64,000 nt of DNA, taken from Ammonifex degensii KC4. GTDB taxonomy: Bacteria; Bacillota; Desulfotomaculia; Desulfotomaculales; Ammonificaceae. The notes under the pieces are model-generated. The model was not told the origin of the DNA. It worked only from the letters and a program-made list of their open reading frames with translations, and made no database searches. Below, piece after piece: positions 57,930-64,000 of the stretch. Location of the stretch: the NCBI RefSeq assembly GCF_000024605.1, contig NC_013385.1, positions 739,501 through 803,500 of the forward strand. Direction: 5' to 3'. The first letter of the stretch is position 1; each line of letters opens with the position of its first letter. The position numbers and the translations under genes were made by a program.

Positions 57930-58559
57930 TTGCGGGTTCTGAAGGGAGAAAAAGGCTACGCCCTCCTCTACTTCGCCTTCCTCCTCCCCGTGCTCGTCAT
58001 CGTGGCGGCGTGGGCGCTGGACTTCACCCGGATAAGGCTGGTGAAGGACCAGCTGTGGGCCGCGTGCGACGCCGCGGCGCACGCCGGGGCGATGGAGGCG
58101 AAGCTCGTGCCGGGGGAGGTCGAGCAGAGGGTCGTGACCGGCCCGGACGGGAAGCCGCAGAGGGTGGAGACGCGGGTCAAGTGGTACAGGCTCCTGCTGG
58201 ACGAGAACGCCGCCAGGCAGAAAGCGTGGGAGGTCTTCTTCAAGAACGCCCAAGACCACGGGTGGATGGTGGACGTCACGGGCAGCCCGTCGTCGCCGAG
58301 GGGGGTCTTCGTCCCCTCCGGCTGCTTCAGGACGGAAGCGGGGTCGTCCACCGGCAGGCCCGACGTGCAGCAGGATCTGTACACGGTGTCGGCGGAAGCG
58401 CGGGTGAGGACTTACCTGGTGGCCGGGGCGGTGCGGCTGGCGGAAGCGCTCTCCGGGAGGACGGACCCGGCGCGGGACTACCTGAAGAGGGGAGAGGTGG
58501 CGGTCGCCGCCACGGCCACCGCCAAGGTGAGGGTCTCGGGGGTGAAGGTCGGGCCTTGA
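57930..58559 (+). CDS. TadG/TadE-like protein
   Basis: The 209-residue protein begins EKGYALLYFAFLLPVLVIVA and continues ACDAAAHAGAME, a pattern typical of TadG N-termini, although the Glu of the TadE pilin motif is not obvious. The extracytoplasmic remainder is helical and beta. TTG start behind GGGGTGGT. Its stop overlaps the next start (TTGA). Confidence 0.65.
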   Translation: MRVLKGEKGYALLYFAFLLPVLVIVAAWALDFTRIRLVKDQLWAACDAAAHAGAMEAKLVPGEVEQRVVTGPDGKPQRVETRVKWYRLLLDENAARQKAWEVFFKNAQDHGWMVDVTGSPSSPRGVFVPSGCFRTEAGSSTGRPDVQQDLYTVSAEARVRTYLVAGAVRLAEALSGRTDPARDYLKRGEVAVAATATAKVRVSGVKVGP

Positions 58560-59077
58560 AGGTGCTGCTCGAAAGGAGGGGCGACGTGCTGGAGCTGGCC
58601 CTGGTCCTGGGCCTCCTGGTGTCGCTCCTGCTGGTCACGATGGGGCTGGCCCAGAGGGTGCAGGTGAGGGCGGCGGCGGAGGCGGCCGCGCGCGAGGCGG
58701 CCCGCTACATAGCCGCCTACAGCGTCTTCGAGGACGGGAAGCTGGTCGTGCCGCCCGGCGTCAGGCAGGAAGCGGAGAGGCGGGCGCGCGAAGTGGTGGC
58801 GCGGAATGTCAGCCCCGCGGCGCGTGGGGCGGGCCGCACAGACCCCTACAGGGGCATAACGGTGACCGTGGACTGCGGCACGGCCGAAGTGGGGAGCGAC
58901 AGGGTGAAGGTCACGGTCAAGTGCGACTACACCGCCTTCGCCTCCCTCTCTCCCCGGGGAGGGCTGTGGGGCTTTCTGGCCCCCGGCGGCGGGGCGAGCG
59001 TGGTGGAGTCCTGCGTCTTCCGCGTCCCGCACCCCATAAAGCCCGAAGAGCCGCAAGAGGCTCCCGTATTTGGTTAA
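58556..59077 (+). CDS. TadE-like pseudopilin
   Basis: The 173-residue protein has the N-terminus RRGDVLELALVLGLLVSLLL, with Glu five residues after Gly as in TadE/pilin proteins, then AAAEAAAREAARYIAA, a helical region shared with other TadE-like proteins here. Coupled to the preceding gene by a 4-base overlap and followed by a prepilin peptidase. Confidence 0.7.
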   Translation: MKVLLERRGDVLELALVLGLLVSLLLVTMGLAQRVQVRAAAEAAAREAARYIAAYSVFEDGKLVVPPGVRQEAERRAREVVARNVSPAARGAGRTDPYRGITVTVDCGTAEVGSDRVKVTVKCDYTAFASLSPRGGLWGFLAPGGGASVVESCVFRVPHPIKPEEPQEAPVFG

Positions 59078-59095
59078 GGGAGGGAGGGGCAGGCC

Positions 59096-59518
59096 TTGCT
59101 CGTCTTCGCCGTCGCCTCCGTCTTTCTCCTGTGGGCCTCCGTGGTAGACCTGAAGAGGAGGGAGATCCCGGACGGCGCCGTGCTGGGGGTGCTCCTCTGC
59201 GCCCTGGCGCGGCTGCTCGCCTGCCCCGGCGGGTGGGCCCCCGGCCTCGCGGGCGGGCTCTCCGTGGCCTGCCTCTACCTCTTCCTGCGGTGGGCGTCGG
59301 GCGGCGGCGTCGGGGGAGGGGACGTGAAGCTGGGCGCGGCGGCGGGCCTCCTCCTGGGCTGGCCCGCCTCCCTCCTGATGGTGGGCGTCGCCTCCGCCAC
59401 GGGGCTCCTGCACTGCCTGGCCTCGCGGCAGAGGGGCGTCCCCCTGGCTCCCCATATCTTTCTCGGTTGCCTCGCCGCCTGTCTTCTGGATCTTTCGGAA
59501 AGTCTTTGGGTTTTTTAA
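59096..59518 (+). CDS. Prepilin peptidase (A24), second copy
   Basis: The 140-residue polytopic protease has catalytic Asp regions VVDLKRREIPDGAV and GGGDVKLGAAAG. No methylase domain. TTG start after GGGAGGGAGGGG. It may process the TadE-like proteins beside it while the enzyme at 34688 serves the Flp pilin, but overlap is likely. Confidence 0.85.
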   Translation: MLVFAVASVFLLWASVVDLKRREIPDGAVLGVLLCALARLLACPGGWAPGLAGGLSVACLYLFLRWASGGGVGGGDVKLGAAAGLLLGWPASLLMVGVASATGLLHCLASRQRGVPLAPHIFLGCLAACLLDLSESLWVF

Positions 59519-59552
59519 AGCCGAGTTGGGTTAATAGCGACATTAAAGCACG

Positions 59553-59584
59553 CCTGGCGGAAAGGCCAGGTTTTTCTTTTTTTA
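59553..59584 (+). terminator. Intrinsic terminator
   Basis: Stem CCTGGC / GCCAGG with a 6-base loop, then TTTTTCTTTTTTT. Confidence 0.8.
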
Positions 59585-59616
59585 GAAAACGAACGACAGG
59601 AAAGGGGGGACGAAGT

Positions 59617-60030
59617 ATGCGCAGGGGCGTAGCCTTACTGGTGCTGGCCGCCTTCGCGGTGGTGGCTCTGGCGACGCCGGCGTTCGCCGCTCCCATCGGC
59701 ATCCAGCCGCCCGAGCTTCCCAAGAAGCCGGGGTTTGTGGAGCCGAAGCCGCCGGTGTTCGCGCCCAGGCCGGTGCCGGCACCTCCAAAGATGCCGGTAA
59801 TCGTGCCGGAGCCGAAGCCGCCGAAAGGGCCGAAGCCGGTGCCGGTGCCGCCGGTCCTGCCGGGGCCTAAGCCTGTTCCGGAGCCGGCGCCCAAACCAGG
59901 GCCCAGGCCGGTGCCGCCGGTCCTGCCGGGGCCTAAACCGGAGCCCAGGCCGGTGCCGCCGGTTCTACCGGGGCCTAAACCGGAGCCCAGGCCGGTGCCC
60001 GGGGATCCGGTGGTCAAGCCGGTGGTGTAG
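59617..60030 (+). CDS. Secreted proline-rich repeat protein
   Basis: The 137-residue protein has a signal peptide (cleavage near FAAP) and a mature part that is almost wholly Pro/Lys/Val/Glu, with repeats of PRPVPPVLPGPKPE (three related copies) and PKPVP. It should form extended polyproline II rods. ATG behind GGAAAGGGGGG. It could be a wall-spanning spacer or a surface fibre. Own terminators on both sides suggest a single-gene unit. Confidence 0.7.
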   Translation: MRRGVALLVLAAFAVVALATPAFAAPIGIQPPELPKKPGFVEPKPPVFAPRPVPAPPKMPVIVPEPKPPKGPKPVPVPPVLPGPKPVPEPAPKPGPRPVPPVLPGPKPEPRPVPPVLPGPKPEPRPVPGDPVVKPVV

Positions 60031-60040
60031 TTTCTCCCGG

Positions 60041-60079
60041 GCCGGGCACCCTCTCTCCAGGGTGCCCGGCTCTTTTTTC
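60041..60079 (+). terminator. Intrinsic terminator
   Basis: A 12-bp perfect stem (GCCGGGCACCCT / AGGGTGCCCGGC) with a 6-base loop, then TCTTTTTT. Confidence 0.9.
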
Positions 60080-60247
60080 TGTACGAACCAAAGAAGGGGT
60101 TGAGTTTGCGTGGGGAAAGGGGTTTTCGGTTATAAAACCGCCGCGGGAAGACCCGCCTCCTTCAGGGGGCGGGATGAGAGCGGCGATTAGGTTTCCGTAC
60201 TGCAATTAACCCGAGTACCGCATTCCAAGAGAAAGGGGGTGAGAAGT

Positions 60248-61558
60248 GTGGCCTGGAGCGATAAGTCACACCCCCACCGGCTCCTCTTGACCAAACAGTT
60301 CCCGCTGGGCCTGGAAGCGCTGCCGGTCTTCCGACCCGTCATGCGGGCGGCAAACCGCATCTGGAACTCCTGCGTCTGGCACAGCCGTGAGACCTTCGAG
60401 CGGGAGGGCCGCTGGCCGACGGAGGCGGAGCTCTAGGCGAAGTTCAAGTCCTTCGCCGCGTGGAGAGAGCTCCACTCCCAGTCGGCCCAGGCGGTGGTGG
60501 AGGAGTACTTCGAGGCCGTGTCCGCCTACCGGAAGCACAGGGAAAACGGCCACCTGGAAATGAACCCGCCGGGCTTCAAACCGAAGGACCACCTCCGCAC
60601 CGTCACCTGGAAGAGGCAGGGCTTCGACGTTGAAGGCAACACCCTCGTGTTGAAGCTCTCACGCGGGAAGGAGCCCGTCAGGGTCGCGCTGCCCGAAGGG
60701 TGGGACATGGTCGTCCTGCCGGACGGCACGGAGGTGAAGGGCGTCCCGGTCGAGGTCAAGGTGAAGGCGGTCGTCCGCCGCCGCGAGGTGGAAAACCTGG
60801 TGCTCCACGTGACCCTCGACCTGGGGGTGGTGCCTGTTCACCGTGCGGGTGCCGTTTCGGCCTACGACTACAACTCTGCTGTGGTGGCGCGGGCCACGTC
60901 AGAAGGACACCTGGACCTCTTCGTCTGTCGGGGACTCCTCTCCCTGGTGCAGTACAGGAACAAAATCACAGCGGAGTTCCAGGAAAAGATGAGCCGCTTA
61001 AAGGAAGGCTCCCGCAGGTGGAAGAGGTGTCTTTCTGCAAAGGCGCGTGCGTTAAAGAGACTCGACCGTCGCATAAGACAAATGGAGCACTCCCTGACAA
61101 AGCTCTTTGCGGAACTGGACGAAGCAGAGGATGTGGCCTTCGCAGTAACGGGGGACTTAAAGGATCTGCGCCGCTCTGCCCGTACCGGAATGAAGGGCAA
61201 GAAGGCCAGTCAGAAGATCAACCAGATGGCCTACGACCGGTTGGCTAGGGAGCAGCGCTACAAGAACCTCATGCGGGACATTGAGACCGACACCTGGACG
61301 GAGAAGAACACGTCCTCCACGTGCTGCCTTTGCGGCGCCCGCAACCCTGCCTGGCGGAGATACCGGGGCTTATGGGTGTGCGGGAGGTGCGGGCTGATCC
61401 TGCAGGCCGACCTCAACGGCGCGGCCAACCTCTTAAAGCAGTACCTCTTCGGCAGCTGCACCGGCCGAGCCGAGCCTTTTACCTTCAAGGAAGTACGGGT
61501 CTGGCGCTGGGACGGGAGGCACAACCGGTTTGTGCAAGTATCTCCAAGGGCCGCTTAA
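60248..61558 (+). pseudogene. tnpB: tnpB with an in-frame amber stop
   Basis: GTG start behind AAAGGGGGTG. The frame is interrupted only once, by TAG at 60434-60436 (codon 63), after which it runs to 61558 with the OrfB-type domains: Asp in SAYDYNSAVV, GDLKDLR, zinc ribbon CCLCG ... CGRCG and Asp in ILQADLNGAANLL. A single base change would restore about 436 residues. In-frame restart at 60494 would lack the N-terminal part of the protein. It shows little similarity to the IS607 TnpB. Confidence 0.8.
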
Positions 61559-62001
61559 GCGGCGCCTGGAGTAGTCGGGATGGCAGTGACGGTCCCCTCC
61601 GGGAGGCCCTCCGGCGACGGGTCTAAAGGGGCCGCTCGTACCGGTGTAACCCGGCATCAGTACCTAGAAAAGGGGAACGTGCCGCAAGGAAGCCCTACCC
61701 CTTTAGGGGTAGGGAGGAAGTCACGTGTGGGGCTTAAAGTCTCACATTCGGAAGCCGAGTCAGTGCGCCGTTTACGAGGGGGCACCGGGAAAGCCCACTC
61801 TCTTTTAAAGGCGGGACGAAAGGCGGCCAAGGTCGGCCCGAGCCGCAATCGGGCCGTAGGGTCAGGCCCCCGCGCGGACTCGGGCCCCCGGAGGGGGAGG
61901 CCGTCGCGCGGGTACTGGGGAGCGACCCCCGTGTCCGCGTAAGCTTCCTCCCGTGAAAGGGGAAGCCCGCCTCCTTTAGAGGTGGGAGGAGGTCACGTGT
62001 C
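61559..62001 (+). ncRNA. Candidate guide RNA region with two right-end-like hairpins
   Basis: No gene is seen here. Two related hairpin blocks occur: AAGCCCTACCCCTTTAGGGG near 61699-61718 and AAGCCCGCCTCCTTTAGAGG near 61964-61983, each followed by GGGAGGA(A/G)GTCACGTGT. Such blocks mark the right end of IS605/IS1341-type elements, where the TnpB guide RNA terminates. The duplication suggests an elongated or nested end. Confidence 0.5.
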
Positions 62002-62056
62002 AGCACGGCAGGCGTTGACAGCAGTCGTTGACTTTTTAGAGGGAGGTGTAGAACGA

Positions 62057-63511
62057 GTGCGAGGCTTAGGTGGTGTTTGCGGCCTGCTGGCGGAACGGCT
62101 GAAAGAAAAGAGGGGGGACTTCGCCGTCTACGCCCTCACCTTTCCGCTCTTCCTCTTCCTGGTATTCGCCGGGACGGTAGGGGTGATCGCCTGGAACGCC
62201 AAGCAGGTGGTGACGGAGGCCGCCCGGGAGGGGGTCCGGTTGGCCTCGGTGGGGGCTTCCGACGCGGCCGTGAAGCAGAAGGTCGCGTCCGTCGTCGTCC
62301 CGCACCTCTTGGGGGCGAAGAAGGTGCCGTCCTCCGGCGAGGTCGGGAAGTCGTACGACCTCAGGGGGCTACTCGTCCGGGACAAGGGGAAGCTGTGGGT
62401 CTCCGGCGTGGAGGTGCGCGGCGCCAGCGGTAGCGTCCAGGCGAAGCTACAGTCCCTAGTGGGGAAGGAAGTGGGACTCACGGGGCAGTACAAGGAAGAG
62501 CAACTGGGGAAGACCCCCATGGCGGTGGTGCCGGGTAGCCCCCAGCAGGGCGGGCAAGGGCAGAAGGAGGTGGTAGGCACCGGCGGGAGGCTGTGCCTCC
62601 GCGCCTACGGGCACAATGTCAGCCTTACCTCCCAGGCGTGGAGCCCCCCTCCCGGCGCGAAGATCCTCAGGGTGCACCTGAAAGGAAACAGCGAGCGAGG
62701 GTGGGACTGGGGCTACCTGCAGGGTTGGGACGGCTCCAAGTGGGTCGACTTGGCCAAGAGGTCGGGCGCCTACGACGAGTGGGTCGCCGTCCCCGGCGGG
62801 GTGACGCAGATCAGAACCCGCCTGACCACGGACCGGAGCGTCCTCTGGGACCCGACCTATGTGGACGCTCCCGAGGTCGAGGTGGAGGTTCAGGGGGATC
62901 GGTACGGTGTGGAGTACCCCCGGTCTGCCCAGGCGCCGGCCGGAGTGAGAAAGGGAGAGAGCTTCACCGTGGAAGTCTACGCCGTAAACAGGTGCAGCTT
63001 CTCCTGGACGCCGGAAGGCAGGGTCGGCATGGCCTACCACTGGTACGACGACAAGGGGAAGCCGGTCCTGTGGGACGGGGAGAGGGACTATGTGAAGACG
63101 ACAGTCCCCCCTGGCGGGGGCTATACCTTCAGGGTGCCCGTGAAGGCGCCGGACGCCCCCGGCAAGTACACCTTGGTCCTCGACCTGGTGCGGGAGGGCG
63201 TGACCTGGTTTGAGCAAAAGGGCTGCCCGGTCTTGAAGGCGCAGGTCGACGTGGTCGACTCCTTCCCGCGCTTTTTCGAGGCGACCTCGGCGGAAGAAGC
63301 CAGCAACGCGAAAGAGTTCAGGACCGTCGAGGTGACGACCTTCGACCCCGACAGAGACGTCGTCATCTCCCGGGTCGGGGACAGGGTGAGCGTGGAGGTG
63401 CGGTACCACGTGCCCTCGTTCTTCCCCGTCGGCAGGCTCCTGGGAAAGGACGTCTGGGGACCGGAGATCACCGTGAAAGGTACGGCGTCGGCTTACAGGG
63501 AACCCGTTTGA
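62057..63511 (+). CDS. Large TadE-like secreted/anchored protein
   Basis: The 484-residue protein begins EKRGDFAVYALTFPLFLFLV and continues NAKQVVTEAAREGVRLASVG, the TadE-type helix. The pilin Glu is replaced (GDFAVYA), so processing is uncertain. A long extracytoplasmic region with beta-sandwich parts (ILRVHLKGNSERGWDWGYLQ; YTFRVPVKAPDAPGKYTLVL) follows, a much larger ectodomain than typical TadE. GTG 62057 behind GAGGGAGGTG. A transposon end lies just upstream and may have displaced its promoter. Confidence 0.6.
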   Translation: MRGLGGVCGLLAERLKEKRGDFAVYALTFPLFLFLVFAGTVGVIAWNAKQVVTEAAREGVRLASVGASDAAVKQKVASVVVPHLLGAKKVPSSGEVGKSYDLRGLLVRDKGKLWVSGVEVRGASGSVQAKLQSLVGKEVGLTGQYKEEQLGKTPMAVVPGSPQQGGQGQKEVVGTGGRLCLRAYGHNVSLTSQAWSPPPGAKILRVHLKGNSERGWDWGYLQGWDGSKWVDLAKRSGAYDEWVAVPGGVTQIRTRLTTDRSVLWDPTYVDAPEVEVEVQGDRYGVEYPRSAQAPAGVRKGESFTVEVYAVNRCSFSWTPEGRVGMAYHWYDDKGKPVLWDGERDYVKTTVPPGGGYTFRVPVKAPDAPGKYTLVLDLVREGVTWFEQKGCPVLKAQVDVVDSFPRFFEATSAEEASNAKEFRTVEVTTFDPDRDVVISRVGDRVSVEVRYHVPSFFPVGRLLGKDVWGPEITVKGTASAYREPV

Positions 63512-63567
63512 GTCCCCCGCGGCCGGGGCCACAGCCGCAGTCCGGGCTTAAGAGGGGGTCTGGCGCC

Positions 63568-64000
63568 TTGTCCGGCCTGTTCCTGGGGAAAGAGACTGCT
63601 ACCGGAAGCCCGTTCTTCCTGGACGCCGAACGGCCCCGCGTGATCCTCGTCTGCGGGAAGCGCGGGGCCGGGAAGTCCCACACCGCGGCGGTCTTCGTCG
63701 AGGAAGTGTGCGCCGTCCGGAGAGACGACACCGTCGTGGTCGTGGACCCGATGGGGAGCTCTCACTCCCTCGCCTTCCCCGCTCCCCCCGAGTCCTTGAG
63801 GGGGTGGAACCTGAAGCCTTCCCGTTTTCCCGTCAGGGTGTTCGTGGCGGGAGACCCGGCCCGGGCCTACGGGGGCGAGGTACTCCTCCGGATGCGGGAA
63901 GCGGGGATCGAGGTGTTGCGGCTCGCCGTCGTCCCTTCCGAGGTCGCGCCGGAGCTGTGGTGCGGCCTCCTCCGCCTGGGGTCGGACACGGCGGCGGGGG
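63568..64000 (+). CDS. HerA/TraG-type P-loop ATPase, partial at the window end
   Basis: The N-terminal 144 residues are visible. Walker A GKRGAGKSHT lies near residues 31-40 after RPRVILVC, then VVVVDPMGS, as in HerA/FtsK/VirD4-like DNA pumps (DUF87). It could be the coupling protein or a second motor for the secretion cluster, but the C-terminal domains are outside the window. TTG start behind GAGGGGG. Confidence 0.65.
   Translation, partial: MSGLFLGKETATGSPFFLDAERPRVILVCGKRGAGKSHTAAVFVEEVCAVRRDDTVVVVDPMGSSHSLAFPAPPESLRGWNLKPSRFPVRVFVAGDPARAYGGEVLLRMREAGIEVLRLAVVPSEVAPELWCGLLRLGSDTAAG

Larger units (their letters stand above)
60145..62001 (+). mobile_element. TnpB (IS605/IS1341-like) element, approximate limits
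   Basis: A hairpin CCCGCC...GGCGGG on the left, a tnpB-like gene and a 440-base structured tail ending in CTCCTTTAGAGGTGGGAGG are all present. No Y1 transposase gene (tnpA) is seen, so it is a non-autonomous tnpB-only element. It lies just upstream of the ribosome binding site of the large TadE-like gene. Confidence 0.65.

Noticed and set aside
1-64000. tRNA or rRNA genes
   Set aside because: No cloverleaf-like segments with GTTCRA-type T loops and CCA-adjacent stems, nor rRNA signature sequence, were noticed in the intergenic regions.

Overview
The window is GC-rich, almost entirely + strand, and tightly packed. Starts are mostly TTG or GTG behind strong AGGAGGTG-type ribosome binding sites. 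Together with stalk-type 'copper amine oxidase N-terminal' secreted proteins, IS607/IS605-type TnpB elements and Gram-positive style conjugation genes, this points to a high-GC, probably thermophilic member of the Clostridia (Ammonifex, Moorella or Desulfotomaculum-like). The genus is an inference. The content is accessory: secretion and conjugation machinery, pili, partition-like genes and insertion elements, with no core metabolism. A plasmid, an integrative element or a genomic island would all fit.

Layout. (1) 1-303 is the right end of a TnpB-type element that truncates an M48 metallopeptidase. (2) 0.9-10.4 kb is a type IV secretion-like cluster: PrgI-like, two pilin-like proteins, split VirB4 ATPase, lipoprotein, VirB6-like protein, membrane zinc peptidase, and a transglycosylase/M23 wall hydrolase. 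(3) 10.5-15.5 kb holds small genes plus a fusion of a diguanylate cyclase (GGDEF) to a CpaE/MinD-like domain. (4) 15.6-18.1 kb is an apparently intact IS607-family element (serine recombinase plus TnpB). (5) 18.1-21.5 kb carries a ParB-like protein, a cluster of CGTCACA motifs and a foreign-looking NmrA-family gene. (6) 21.6-25.9 kb holds two frameshifted CpaE-like genes around an EAL-domain protein. (7) 25.9-31.8 kb holds transposon debris, a low-GC secreted protein with a possible metallopeptidase motif, and further secreted proteins.

(8) 31.8-42.9 kb is a Tad/Flp pilus locus: TadE/TadG-like proteins, prepilin peptidase, Flp pilin, CpaB, CpaE, CpaF, TadB and TadC. It also contains a likely glycosylation trio and a thiol-redox membrane protein. 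(9) 42.9-51.4 kb is a second Tad set with four more CpaE-like proteins, a second CpaB, CpaF, TadB, TadC and an atypical Flp-like pilin. (10) 51.5-60.0 kb encodes secreted and anchored proteins, TadE-like proteins, a second prepilin peptidase and a proline-rich protein. (11) 60.1-62.0 kb is a TnpB element with an in-frame amber stop. (12) 62.0-64.0 kb holds a large TadE-like protein and the start of a HerA/TraG-type ATPase.

Synthesis. The most unusual feature is eight CpaE/MinD-like proteins around two Tad pilus motors and a T4SS-like cluster. Only two keep a canonical deviant Walker A motif. One is fused to an active-looking GGDEF domain and another lies beside an EAL protein. This suggests a pilus/secretion apparatus under c-di-GMP and CpaE-type positional control. 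No relaxase is visible in the window. Many intergenic gaps hold a terminator-like hairpin placed directly before the next ribosome binding site. Such genes are probably transcribed by read-through, which would graduate expression along long operons.
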